From positions 1 through 61,496 of the forward strand of contig DATIPA010000202.1 in the NCBI GenBank assembly GCA_035472475.1: a stretch of 61,496 nucleotides of DNA. Reading direction: 5' to 3'. Below are positions 16,423 through 25,094 of this stretch, piece after piece (position 1 is the stretch's first letter; each line of letters begins with the position of its first letter). The DNA comes from JAFAXD01 sp035472475. GTDB lineage: Bacteria > Pseudomonadota > Alphaproteobacteria > Rhizobiales > Xanthobacteraceae. The notes under the pieces are model-generated. The model did not search any database. It was not told the DNA's origin and saw only the letters and a list, made by a program, of their open reading frames with translations. The position numbers were made by a program, and so were the translations under genes.

Positions 16423-18477
16423 ATGAGCAACACGGATCGGTGGGCGATTGCTCCGTCGCCGCGCTTTCTCGATCGCGCGAGCGACGCCCTTGCGCGCCTG
16501 CTCGCCCTTGCGCCGTCCGCCGGCCCCCCGCTCCTGTTCGGACTGCGGCTATGGGCGGCTGTTTGCCTCGCACTTTATGTCGCGTTCTGGCTCGAGCTTG
16601 ATTCCCCGTATTGGGCCGGGACGACGGCCGCCATCGTGTGTCAACCGAGCCTGGGCGCCTCGCTACGCAAAGCATCGTTCCGGGTGGTCGGCACGCTGAT
16701 CGGTGCGGTCGCCATCATCGTGCTGACGGTGAGCTTCCCGCAGAGCCGGATCGGATTTCTGCTCGGCCTGGCGATTTGGGGCGCGCTCTGCGGCCTCGTT
16801 GCCTCCGTCCTCCAGAACTTTGCCTCCTATGCGGCCGCTCTTGCGGGCTATACCGCCGTGATCGTTGCGAGCGACCAACTGGGCGCGACCGGTGGAGCAC
16901 ACGGCGACGTCCTGCTGTTGGCGATCAATCGGGCGACCGAGATCTGCCTCGGCATCGTGTGTGCCGGTATCGTGCTGGCCGGCACGGACTTCGGTCACGC
17001 CCGGCGGCGGCTGGCCGCCACGTTCGGCCGCATCACCGCGGCGGTCGGCCATGGGTTCTGCCGTACTTTTGCGATCCGAGGTTCCGACCTGTTGCGACTG
17101 CGCGTGGTGCGTCGCGAGCTCATTCGCAATGTCGCGGCGCTCGGGCCCGCGATCGACGAAGCAATCGGCGAGTCGACGGAGCTGCGCTATCGCTCGCGCG
17201 CGCTGCAGACCGCCGTCGACGGCCTGTTCTCGGCGCTTACCGGCTGGCGCGCAGTGGCCAACCATCTCGAGCACGCGCGCGACCAGAACCAGCGCGACAT
17301 CGATGAGGTGGCCAGCAGGCTTCCCCGCGAATTGCGCGCGCTCGCGCCCGTGGCAGGCCCGGTCGAATTTGCCCAATCCTGCCGGGCCGCGGCGCGGAGC
17401 CTGTTCGTCATGCCCTGCACGAGTCCGTCCGAGCAGTTGATGGCCGATCACTCCGCCAAGGCGATGACCGGGCTGGCGCGCGCGTTCGATGGTCTTGCGC
17501 TGTTGACCAATCCGATGGGCCCGGCCCCGCGATCACGGATCGCTCGCTTGCGCGTGCCCGACTGGCTGCCTTCGATCGTCAATGCGGTGCGCATCCTCGT
17601 CACGCTCGTGGCGGCCGAACTGTTCTGGGTGTTGACGGCCTGGCCGAATGGCGCGCTCGCCATCGTGTTTGCAGCGATCACGGTGATCCTGCTGGCGCCC
17701 AGGCAGGATGCAGCCGCCGATGCCGCGCAGACATTCCTGTACGGCTGCGTGCTCGCAGCTGTGCTTGCGGCCATCGTCGCATTCGCGGTCTTGCCGAAGC
17801 TGGTAACCTTCTTCGGCTTTGCGCTCGCGCTCGGGGCCGTGCTGGTGCCGGTCGGCGCGCTGGCCGCGCAACCCTGGAACGGTCAGCTGTTCATGATCAC
17901 CGGCTTCAACTTCATTCCGATGCTCGCCCCGCAAAACCTGATGACCTACGACACCAGTCAATTCTACAACTCGTCGGTCGCAATCTCTGTGGGCGTTCTC
18001 ATAAGCGTGCTTGCCTTTCGGTTGATCCCTCCGCCGTCTCCGGCGCTGCGCACGCGGCGCCTGCTCGCGCTCACGCTGCGCGACCTGCGCCGGGTCATCA
18101 CCAATCAGAAGCCAATGAGTCGGACCGACTGGGAGGACCGGATCTACGGCCGCCTCTCGGTCATGCCGCCGCAAGCAGAGCAAGAGCAGGCCGCGCAGCT
18201 CGCGGCCGCGCTCTCGGTCGGAAACGAGATCATCAGATTGCGCCGGATCGCCAACCACTCCGGCCTCAGCACGCAAACGCGGGACGCATTTGCGGCGCTG
18301 GCACGCGGCGACAGCCAACTTGCGATCGCGCGACTGGCGAGCGTCGACCGCGCGCTAGCCGCAATCCCGGCGCAGCAACCCGGGGCTCGGTTGCGGCTGC
18401 GGGCACGCGGCGCCATTCGCGCGATCACGGATGCGCTCGCGCAATATGCGGACTATTTCGACGAGAGTGCGGCCTGA
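16423..18477 (+). CDS. FUSC family efflux pump, AaeB-like
   Basis: A 684-residue inner-membrane transporter of the fusaric-acid-resistance/aromatic acid exporter family. It has the expected double layout: one block of hydrophobic helices at about residues 35-185, a soluble helical middle, a second block at about 385-535, and a soluble C-terminal domain. YWAGTTAAIVCQPSLGASLRKASFRVVGTLIGA is the conserved FUSC core. The stop overlaps the start of the DUF1656 gene by one base, and an AaeA-like adaptor follows, so these three genes form one export system, presumably for aromatic carboxylic acids. Confidence 0.92.
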   Translation: MSNTDRWAIAPSPRFLDRASDALARLLALAPSAGPPLLFGLRLWAAVCLALYVAFWLELDSPYWAGTTAAIVCQPSLGASLRKASFRVVGTLIGAVAIIVLTVSFPQSRIGFLLGLAIWGALCGLVASVLQNFASYAAALAGYTAVIVASDQLGATGGAHGDVLLLAINRATEICLGIVCAGIVLAGTDFGHARRRLAATFGRITAAVGHGFCRTFAIRGSDLLRLRVVRRELIRNVAALGPAIDEAIGESTELRYRSRALQTAVDGLFSALTGWRAVANHLEHARDQNQRDIDEVASRLPRELRALAPVAGPVEFAQSCRAAARSLFVMPCTSPSEQLMADHSAKAMTGLARAFDGLALLTNPMGPAPRSRIARLRVPDWLPSIVNAVRILVTLVAAELFWVLTAWPNGALAIVFAAITVILLAPRQDAAADAAQTFLYGCVLAAVLAAIVAFAVLPKLVTFFGFALALGAVLVPVGALAAQPWNGQLFMITGFNFIPMLAPQNLMTYDTSQFYNSSVAISVGVLISVLAFRLIPPPSPALRTRRLLALTLRDLRRVITNQKPMSRTDWEDRIYGRLSVMPPQAEQEQAAQLAAALSVGNEIIRLRRIANHSGLSTQTRDAFAALARGDSQLAIARLASVDRALAAIPAQQPGARLRLRARGAIRAITDALAQYADYFDESAA

Positions 18478-18689
18478 TGCGATTCGTCGAAATCAACGTA
18501 TTCGGAGTCTATATCGCGCCCATGGCGTTGATGTTGATTGCGGCGTGGCTCATACTGATTCCGCTGCGGCGAGTTGCGAGTCGCTTCGGCTTGTTGCGCC
18601 ACGTGTGGCATCCGGCGCTGGTTGTATTTGCGGTCTACATGATCGTGCTGTCGTCTATCGTGCTGCTGGTGGCAAATCGGGGCCGCTGA
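18477..18689 (+). CDS. DUF1656 family membrane protein, AaeX-like
   Basis: A 70-residue protein with two hydrophobic helices (about 10-30 and 44-66). The start MRFVEINVFGVYIAPM is typical of DUF1656, the small partner found between FUSC pumps and their adaptors. It overlaps the genes on either side by one base (TGATG at both ends), so translation is coupled. Its exact role in the pump is not known. Confidence 0.9.
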   Translation: MRFVEINVFGVYIAPMALMLIAAWLILIPLRRVASRFGLLRHVWHPALVVFAVYMIVLSSIVLLVANRGR

Positions 18690-19654
18690 TGTCCACCGCC
18701 GAATTGCGCCCGGAAAAAGCCAAGCCGGCGGGACCGCCCGAGGTGGTTCCGGAGGTAAAGACTGCGCCCGCGCCCCTGCGCCGAATCCGCATCCTGCCGG
18801 TCCTAATCACCGCGGTCGTCGTGGCGATCGCAGTGGTTTTCACCTGGTTCATGTGGACCACGTACATGAGCACGCCCTGGACCCGCGACGGCCGCGTTCG
18901 GGTCTATGTCGTGACGATCGCCCCGCAGGTCGCCGGAACAATCACCGAGCTGCCGGTCAAGGACGATCAGTTCGTGCATAAGGGCGATTTGTTGATGCTG
19001 GTCGACCCGACCAACTTCACGATCGCCGTGCAGGTCGCGCAGGCCGCCGTCGACCAGACCAAAGCACTCGCAGACAACGCGCAAGTCGAGGCAGAGCGGC
19101 GGCAAAAGCTCGGCGACTGGGCCTCCGAGGAGGAAAGGCAGACGTTCATGAGCCGCGCGATGGCGGCGCAGGCCACGCACCAGCAAGCGGTTGCCAACCT
19201 TGCGCAGGCGCAGGTCAACCTCAAACGCACCCGTATCGAGTCGCCGGTCAATGGATACGTCACCAACCTGCTAGCCCAGCTCGGCGACTACGTGATGGTC
19301 GGCGAACGTCGGATCTCGGTCGTCAATTCGGACTCGTTCTGGATCGACGGTTATTTCGAGGAGACCGTCCTGGGGTCGATCCGCATCGGCGACCCGGCGC
19401 GGGCCAAGCTGATGGGCTACAGCGACGTCATCACCGGCCATGTCGTTGGCGTGGCGCGCGGAATCGATATTGCCAACGCGTCGTCCGATGAGGCCGGGCT
19501 CGCCAAGGTCAATCCGATTTTCACCTGGGTACGCCTTGCGCAGCGCGTGCCCGTGCGCATCGCGCTCGATCACGTCCCGCCCAGCATAAGACTGGTCGCC
19601 GGCCAGACCGCCACCGTCCAGATCGATCCGGCACCCGCAAAACCGGCGCGATGA
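18689..19654 (+). CDS. HlyD-type membrane fusion protein, AaeA-like
   Basis: A 321-residue adaptor for the FUSC pump. I start at the ATG at 18689, overlapping the DUF1656 stop. One helix (ILPVLITAVVVAIAVVFTWFM) is followed by TPWTRDGRVRVYVVTIAPQVAG, the characteristic start of the EmrA/AaeA lipoyl region. A short helical hairpin (about residues 115-185) and the second lipoyl half (RIESPVNGYVTNLLAQLGDYV) follow, then the barrel with DSFWIDGYFEE. It bridges the inner-membrane pump to an outer-membrane channel not encoded here. Confidence 0.92.
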   Translation: MSTAELRPEKAKPAGPPEVVPEVKTAPAPLRRIRILPVLITAVVVAIAVVFTWFMWTTYMSTPWTRDGRVRVYVVTIAPQVAGTITELPVKDDQFVHKGDLLMLVDPTNFTIAVQVAQAAVDQTKALADNAQVEAERRQKLGDWASEEERQTFMSRAMAAQATHQQAVANLAQAQVNLKRTRIESPVNGYVTNLLAQLGDYVMVGERRISVVNSDSFWIDGYFEETVLGSIRIGDPARAKLMGYSDVITGHVVGVARGIDIANASSDEAGLAKVNPIFTWVRLAQRVPVRIALDHVPPSIRLVAGQTATVQIDPAPAKPAR

Positions 19655-19742
19655 TGTAAGGGTTGCTCCAACCGGCATTTTCGCGCGCAATTAAGCGCGA
19701 TATACTTGCCGGCAAGCACGAAATAATGCGCCTGGGGCTTGG

Positions 19743-20837
19743 ATGTTTCGACGCCGCTGCATCGGTGCCGCGCTGCTCCTTGTAGCGGCTGCGTCCGATC
19801 GCGCGGGTGCCGGCTATCTCGACGAGAACCCGGACGAGGTCTTTGCAAGCGTCTACACGCGGCTCGGCGTTACTTTGCCCACGCGCATTGCGCGCGATCC
19901 CTACGTTTGGCTGCGCCTGGAGGAGCTCAAGCGCGAACCCTGCGATCAGAAGAGCGTCAACGATCTCTCGCAATTTCTGGAGAAGCAGGGCTACCGGCGT
20001 GAAGCGGCCGAGAGCACCTATAATTTCGTCCGCAATTGCGGGGCTCCGATCGAGGCCCTGCACCGGTCCGTGGATATCTTCTTGAAGCTGTCGGATTATC
20101 CGAAAGCCGCCGAAGTCGCGGACGAATTCGTTCGCAGGGCGCCGGCCAATCACAATGCGCGCTATCTTCGCGGCGTTGCCCTCGAGGGTCTCGGAGATTT
20201 CAAGCGCGCGCTGATCGACTATGCGGACGCAATCGAGCTCTTCAGCCTGGACAGGAAGGAGATCGCGAGCACCGTGTTCCTGCGCATGGCCAACGCCTAC
20301 GCGTCACTTAGCCGATTTTGCGAGGCAGCCAGCCCGATCTATGCGTGGGTTGCAATCGATCCCGTTACTCGTGACACCAGCCGCACCCAGAAGATCATCA
20401 CCGACTACGAGCAACGCGGCAATTGTGTCGCGACCAAAGAGTTTCAGAAGGAGCGTTACCCGCTACGCGGTCAGAAGAACGTCGTACCGGTCAAGGTCGA
20501 GGTCAACGGCGTCAAAGGTACATTCATTCTCGATACCGGTGCGAGCTACGTATCGGTAAAGTCCGAGTTCGCGGATCGCGCTAAGATAGCGTCAACGGAT
20601 GCCAGCGAAATCACGCTGTTTACGGCAAACGGAGCGGCCGAAGGCAAGCTGTCGAAAGCCGACAAAGTGCAACTCGGCCGGCTGCAGGCGGTCAACGTGC
20701 CGGTTGTCGTGCAGAAGCTGGACGCCAAGTCCTACGGGCCCGGGATCGACGGCCTGCTCGGCATGAGTTTCCTGTCGCGATTTGAACTGCAAATGGCCGG
20801 AGGCTACATCGAGATCCGCACGCGCCGCCCGAAGTAA
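19743..20837 (+). CDS. Exported TPR protein with a C-terminal retropepsin-like aspartic protease domain
   Basis: A 364-residue protein with a signal peptide (RRRCIGAALLLVAAASDRAGA). Residues about 105-235 are TPR-like helical pairs (YPKAAEVADEFVRRAPANHN, GDFKRALIDYADAI). Residues about 245-360 form a single retropepsin-type lobe: FILDTGASYVSV places the catalytic Asp at 264, and DGLLGMSFLSRFELQM is the usual C-terminal flap and strand motif. Such one-lobed enzymes act as dimers, as in the TIGR02281 group. With the signal peptide it should be periplasmic. The target is unknown, as is any link to the decarboxylase genes 25 bases downstream. Confidence 0.85.
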   Translation: MFRRRCIGAALLLVAAASDRAGAGYLDENPDEVFASVYTRLGVTLPTRIARDPYVWLRLEELKREPCDQKSVNDLSQFLEKQGYRREAAESTYNFVRNCGAPIEALHRSVDIFLKLSDYPKAAEVADEFVRRAPANHNARYLRGVALEGLGDFKRALIDYADAIELFSLDRKEIASTVFLRMANAYASLSRFCEAASPIYAWVAIDPVTRDTSRTQKIITDYEQRGNCVATKEFQKERYPLRGQKNVVPVKVEVNGVKGTFILDTGASYVSVKSEFADRAKIASTDASEITLFTANGAAEGKLSKADKVQLGRLQAVNVPVVVQKLDAKSYGPGIDGLLGMSFLSRFELQMAGGYIEIRTRRPK

Positions 20838-20862
20838 CCCAGCAGTCGGAATAAAATCGCAC

Positions 20863-21396
20863 ATGGTGGATCTATCGACCGAAACCAACGACGCCGACTG
20901 GCGCGCCCAGGCTTTCGATGCCTTCGAGCGCGCCGGCGTGGAGATCTTTTGCTACCTGCCCGACGCCGGCCTCGACGCGTTCATCCATCGGGCCAACGCC
21001 GGTAATGCCCGCCGCGCCGTGGTCCTCTCGACCGAGGAAGAAGGCGTCGGCATCTGCTGCGGCGCCTGGCTCGGCGGCAAACGCGCGGTGCTGATGGTCC
21101 AGAGCAGCGGGGTCGGCAACTGCATCAACACGTTTTCGCTGGTGACCAATTGCCGGTTCCCGTTTTTCCTGCTCGTGAGCATGCGCGGCGAATTCGGCGA
21201 GGGAAATCCCTGGCAAATTCCGATGGGCAGCACGACGAAGGAGATGCTCGAGCTCGCCGGTTTCCAGGTGTTTCGCGCCACGCTTCCGGAGGACGCCGTC
21301 ACCATGGTGAAGGAAGGGCTCAAGATGGCCTGGCGCAGCGACGCGCCGGTGGCGGTTCTGCTCTCGCAGCGCCTGATCGGCGCCAAGGACATGTGA
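20863..21396 (+). CDS. Thiamine-diphosphate decarboxylase, Pyr (alpha) subunit, sulfopyruvate/phosphonopyruvate type
   Basis: A 177-residue protein matching the pyrimidine-binding half of a ThDP enzyme. STEEEGVGICCGAWLGGKRAVLMVQSSGVGN holds the catalytic Glu that activates the cofactor and the conserved GVGN turn. The frame continues upstream into the retropepsin gene, so I use the ATG at 20863. The partner half is encoded immediately downstream, one base after the stop, as in the ComD/ComE sulfopyruvate decarboxylase. Phosphonopyruvate decarboxylase usually has both halves in one chain. The natural 2-oxo acid is not known. Confidence 0.85.
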   Translation: MVDLSTETNDADWRAQAFDAFERAGVEIFCYLPDAGLDAFIHRANAGNARRAVVLSTEEEGVGICCGAWLGGKRAVLMVQSSGVGNCINTFSLVTNCRFPFFLLVSMRGEFGEGNPWQIPMGSTTKEMLELAGFQVFRATLPEDAVTMVKEGLKMAWRSDAPVAVLLSQRLIGAKDM

Positions 21397-21397
21397 G

Positions 21398-21976
21398 ATG
21401 GCGAATTACCTGCCGCGCGCCGAGGCTGCCCGCGTGTTGATGGACCAGGTCGGCGACCAGCTCATCGTGTGCGGATTGGGCTCGCCGGTGTCCGACGTAT
21501 CCAGCGTCAAGGACCGGGATCTCAATTTCTATCTGGTCGGCGCCATGGGGTCCGCGGCCCCGACCGGTCTTGGGCTCGCGCTCGCGCAGCCCGATCGCGC
21601 CGTCGTAGTCGTCACCGGCGATGGCGAGTTGATGATGAACGTCGGCATTTTGGCCACCATCGGGATCAAGCAACCGCGCAATCTCTCAATCCTCGTGTTC
21701 GACAACGAGCGGTTCGGCGAAACCGGACAGCAGGTCAGTCACACCGCGCACGGGATCGACATCGCCGCCATCGCGGCGGCCTGCCGTTTCCCGCACAGCG
21801 CGCTGGTGCGCCAATCACACGAGCTCGGCAAGGCGCTCGCGCTCACCCACGCCATGAATGGACCCTATCTGGCGGTGATCAAGGTCGATCATGAGCGCGT
21901 GCCGATGTCGATCCCGATCAAGGACGGCGTGCTGTGCAAAGGGCGCTTTCGCAAGGCGTTGCTCGGCACCTATTGA
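21398..21976 (+). CDS. Thiamine-diphosphate decarboxylase, PP (beta) subunit
   Basis: A 192-residue partner of the preceding gene. The ThDP diphosphate and Mg2+ motif runs GDGELMMNVGILATIGIKQP followed by LVFDNERFGETG, with GDG at its start and the N...E/G end as expected. GAMGSAAPTGLGLALAQPDR precedes it, another family hallmark. The two chains together make one active site, decarboxylating a 2-oxo acid such as sulfopyruvate or phosphonopyruvate. No mutase or sulfolactate gene is adjacent to decide between them. It converges on the OmpA-like gene with a 26-bp gap. Confidence 0.87.
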   Translation: MANYLPRAEAARVLMDQVGDQLIVCGLGSPVSDVSSVKDRDLNFYLVGAMGSAAPTGLGLALAQPDRAVVVVTGDGELMMNVGILATIGIKQPRNLSILVFDNERFGETGQQVSHTAHGIDIAAIAAACRFPHSALVRQSHELGKALALTHAMNGPYLAVIKVDHERVPMSIPIKDGVLCKGRFRKALLGTY

Positions 21977-22002
21977 GTGCGCACTGCCGGACGATCGCAA
22001 TA

Positions 22003-23046
22003 TCACGCCGACTTTCGCATCCGGATCTCGATCCGGCGGCGCTCGCGGACATCGCCCTGATTGTCCCAGCGGGTGAGCCTGCCGTCGACATCGATCAGTT
22101 GCGCGGCCGACAACGGCAGAATGTGAAACCCCTGCAGACGGTAGTCCGAGGATAGCACCCGGACCACCGCGAGCGCGCGCGCCAGCCCCAGCCCGGCGTT
22201 GTCGGCCCATTGCAGGACCGCGGGATCGCCGTCGCCTTGGGTGACGAACGGCAGGCTGCGATCGAGGTTGGAGCCGCGACCATTCACCGGCTGCTCGTCG
22301 GTGTGGCCGATCACCTCGATGACATCGACATCGAACGATTTGGCGATCTGCAGCAGCCGCGCGACTACGAACGTGCGCAGTGCGTCCTCGAAGTCAGGCG
22401 TGAGCTCGGCCTTGCCGGTGGCGAAGAAATAGCCGTTGGCTTCGCTCAAATTGATGATCGGCGGCCACGTGTGCCCGCCCTCGTGCTCGGCATCCTTTGC
22501 GGGCTTGGCACTGGACATGCCGCGCTCGATCAGCATCACAAGGTCTGGCGGTGCCAATTTGGCGATCGCCGGATCGGTTCGCTCAATCGTCTGCTGCAGC
22601 GCGAGCGCGCGCGCGATCTTGTCCGGATCGCCAACCCGGCTCAACAGCTGCTGCATCTTTGCTAGCGCTGCGGCGTTGTCCCTGAGCGAGGTTCGCTTGA
22701 CGCCCTCGCGTTCGGCCCTCGTCACGAGGGCATTGTTCTCGACCAGCGTTCGCCAGAATTCATCGATCTTCTGGCGCGACGTCGGCCCGGCGGCCCGATC
22801 GATCAGTTCCGCCAGATCGGGATTGCGTTGGATTGAATCGACCATGGCGGCGTCCGCCGCGGCGGTCGCCTCGACCTCCTTGAGGTGCGCGAGCGCCGTG
22901 TCGCGCTCGCCGCGCTCCTTGACCAGCGCAACGCCCACGGCGATGAGCAGACAGAAAACCAGGAGCAGCATGATCTCGGCCATCGTCAGCCCGAGCACGA
23001 GGCCGCGCCGATATGAGGCTGTCTGACGGCCGATCGTCTCCGACAT
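22003..23046 (-). CDS. MotB/OmpA-like membrane protein, last gene of a four-gene machine operon
   Basis: A 347-residue protein with one N-terminal helix (about 15-42, GLTMAEIMLLLVFCLLIAVG). It contains Glu24 near its cytoplasmic end, at the place where MotB-type proteins have the proton-accepting acid. Residues 45-185 are a helical, partly coiled-coil linker. Residues about 200-345 resemble the OmpA/MotB peptidoglycan-binding domain: YFFATGKAELTPDF, then VIEVIGHTDEQPV, then NAGLGLARALAVVRVL and a basic RERRRIEIRM end. The ATG overlaps the stop of the MotA-like gene (TGATG). It is the likely stator rod of an ion-driven complex; the partner call is inferred from order and topology. Confidence 0.8.
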   Translation of the reverse strand: MSETIGRQTASYRRGLVLGLTMAEIMLLLVFCLLIAVGVALVKERGERDTALAHLKEVEATAAADAAMVDSIQRNPDLAELIDRAAGPTSRQKIDEFWRTLVENNALVTRAEREGVKRTSLRDNAAALAKMQQLLSRVGDPDKIARALALQQTIERTDPAIAKLAPPDLVMLIERGMSSAKPAKDAEHEGGHTWPPIINLSEANGYFFATGKAELTPDFEDALRTFVVARLLQIAKSFDVDVIEVIGHTDEQPVNGRGSNLDRSLPFVTQGDGDPAVLQWADNAGLGLARALAVVRVLSSDYRLQGFHILPLSAAQLIDVDGRLTRWDNQGDVRERRRIEIRMRKSA

Positions 23047-24263
23047 CAGTCGACGCGCTCCCGCCGCGGTGTCAGCCGCAGCACCTGCAGGTCTTCCACC
23101 GATTGCGAAATCTTCTCCGCGGCCTGCACCAGTGTTTGCGCGTCGGCTTGGGTGGCCTGGATGGCCTCGCGCAGCCCTTCGGCCTGCAGCGTCGCGTCGA
23201 CCCCGGATCTGATCAGGACGTCGGTGAACGTGCGCATCGTATCGTCGGTCTTAGCGAGCAATGCGCGCAGCAGTTCGACGTGAGCCTTCGAGTCTGTCTT
23301 GAACAGCTCGAACATCGTCGCAATGGCCTGGGTCGAGGTCGCGAGCGCATCCTTGATTGCGGTCGCGTCGGAGGTGGATCGCTCCGACAGGGATTCGACC
23401 GACTGCGAAATCGATTGCGCGATCGGTTGGAGACCGGCTTTGATCGAGCCTTCCGGCGTCTCTATCGCGCCCAGTTTGGCGATCACCTCGTCGAGCTTGA
23501 TCGCTGTCGCCCGGACCCGGATCGCCAGCTTGTCGGTCTCCGCGCCGAACTGCTGTGCGCTTGCGCCGAGCGACGCAGCCAGCGTCTTGCTCAGTTCGCC
23601 CAACGTATCGCCCGAATGACGCGACGCTGCCTCCAGCGGTTGCGCGAGCTGCCGCGTTATTTCCTTCAGGCTCGCGTCAAACTTTGCGACGATCTCGTCG
23701 AACCGTTCCGCCACCTGCTTGAACGAATCGGCTGCCGCCTGCTGCGCAGAGCGGCGGTGATATCCGAATTCCACGACGGTGCTGTCGAGTTCGCGCCGGA
23801 CCCGGCGAGCCGCTTCGGCGAGCTCGAGCCGCATCATGCGCTCGACCTCCACCGGATCGCGTCGCATCTGATTGAACACCACGCGCAGCCCGATACCGGC
23901 GATCGTCGAACCGATGGCGATGCCGAAATTCTGCACGATGTCCTCGGCGGCGTGCTCGGCGGAGAATTGATAGAGCGACACCCCGAGGCTCGTCAGCGTA
24001 AACAGAAAGCCCATGTAATAGAGGTTGTCGCCCGACTGATCGTCCCGCAGCCGCAGGTTCCGCGCCAGGAAGATCAGCGCCGCGTAGGCCAGCATGATGC
24101 CGACCGGCACGAACGTGACGTAGAATTGGCCGACCCCCGCAAGCTTCGCCAGAAGAATGTAGAGGCTTCCAAGCGCCACAAACGCCATGAACACGACGGC
24201 GCTCATGCCGGTTGCATCCGCAACCTCGTAAAGCCGCTCGATCCCGGAGCGCTGGCGCGTCAA
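23046..24263 (-). CDS. MotA/ZorA-like membrane protein with long cytoplasmic tail
   Basis: A 405-residue protein. Four hydrophobic helices lie at about residues 20-40, 48-67, 81-100 and 112-130; the last contains GIAIGSTIAGIGLRVVF, a small-residue helix like the pore helix of MotA/ExbB proteins. From residue 135 to the end it is helical and polar, about 270 residues with coiled-coil character (Ser/Ala/Gln-rich, LQPIAQSISQSVESLSERS). A MotA-like head plus long tail is the ZorA layout, but sequence similarity is weak by eye. The start is a TTG right after the upstream stop, with GGGAG eight bases before it. Confidence 0.65.
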   Translation of the reverse strand: MTRQRSGIERLYEVADATGMSAVVFMAFVALGSLYILLAKLAGVGQFYVTFVPVGIMLAYAALIFLARNLRLRDDQSGDNLYYMGFLFTLTSLGVSLYQFSAEHAAEDIVQNFGIAIGSTIAGIGLRVVFNQMRRDPVEVERMMRLELAEAARRVRRELDSTVVEFGYHRRSAQQAAADSFKQVAERFDEIVAKFDASLKEITRQLAQPLEAASRHSGDTLGELSKTLAASLGASAQQFGAETDKLAIRVRATAIKLDEVIAKLGAIETPEGSIKAGLQPIAQSISQSVESLSERSTSDATAIKDALATSTQAIATMFELFKTDSKAHVELLRALLAKTDDTMRTFTDVLIRSGVDATLQAEGLREAIQATQADAQTLVQAAEKISQSVEDLQVLRLTPRRERVD

Positions 24264-25094
24264 TCAGCCCACTCCCTGAAGCTTGTTGGCCTGCTTGAAG
24301 CGGCCGTTGTTGTCGCGAACCCAGTCCGCCCAAAACCGGATGTGATCGGCGGAGTTGAGGGGTTTTCCCGACATCCGCTGGATGTAGTAGATCTGTACGT
24401 TGGCGCCATGCAGGTCGGTTCTCACTTTCTGATAGGCGCGCGATGCCTTGAACCGCTCGAACGACAGATCGCCCGTATACTGCGAATAGTCCGGCTCGTG
24501 CTCGATCATGTCGGAGATCAGCACGAGCGATTTTGGAATTTGATCGTTGAGCCGTCCGGTAAATCGTTCAACCGCGATCCGCTGCACCGTCTCCATGATC
24601 GGGGAGATCTTGCCCGGCAATGGACGAAATCCGCTTTCCAGAGCCGCGTCAAGCGGTTGGCGAAACCCGTCCATCCAGCGCTTCCTGGCGAGCCGCGGGT
24701 TGGCGGTATATTCGCTCAGGTTCGAACCATCGCCCGGATTGCACTTCGCGAAAATGGATCGGCCGCCCGTCGTGTTGGCGTCCAACAGGCGAATTTCCAA
24801 GAGTCCGTAGGCCGGCAGTGTCTCGGCCAGATCGACCAGCGCGGTTCGCACCTCGCGCTTGGCAATGTCGGGAATGTCGTCGGTCGAGTCGAGCAGAACC
24901 ACCGTGACCGAGCGGGGTCCTTCAAGCGGACACAACGAGGAGGGATCGAGCGCCGGCGGGCGCGCCGTGCCGGTATACACGTAGGCGCCGGCCCCAAGGA
25001 CGCCGAGGGCGAACACCGCCAGCACGATGCCGAGCGCGTGCTTGCGCAGTTCGCCGGAACTCCGGCTACGCCGCCGACGCGTCCGCCCGGACAA
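24264..25094 (-). CDS. Membrane-anchored VWA-like domain protein
   Basis: A 276-residue protein. It has a very basic N-terminus (RTRRRRSRS), one helix at about 20-41, then an extracytoplasmic domain. TVVLLDSTDDI (from residue 64) resembles a MIDAS strand with Asp69, Ser70 and Thr71 in place of DxSxS; KSLVLISDMIEH near residue 189 resembles the later Asp-containing strand, and Thr169 may be the middle ligand. Two cysteines (55 and 118) could pair outside the cell membrane. The TTG at 25094 has GAGGAG eight bases upstream and overlaps the preceding gene by 29 bases. The VWA call is by motif only. Confidence 0.6.
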   Translation of the reverse strand: MSGRTRRRRSRSSGELRKHALGIVLAVFALGVLGAGAYVYTGTARPPALDPSSLCPLEGPRSVTVVLLDSTDDIPDIAKREVRTALVDLAETLPAYGLLEIRLLDANTTGGRSIFAKCNPGDGSNLSEYTANPRLARKRWMDGFRQPLDAALESGFRPLPGKISPIMETVQRIAVERFTGRLNDQIPKSLVLISDMIEHEPDYSQYTGDLSFERFKASRAYQKVRTDLHGANVQIYYIQRMSGKPLNSADHIRFWADWVRDNNGRFKQANKLQGVG

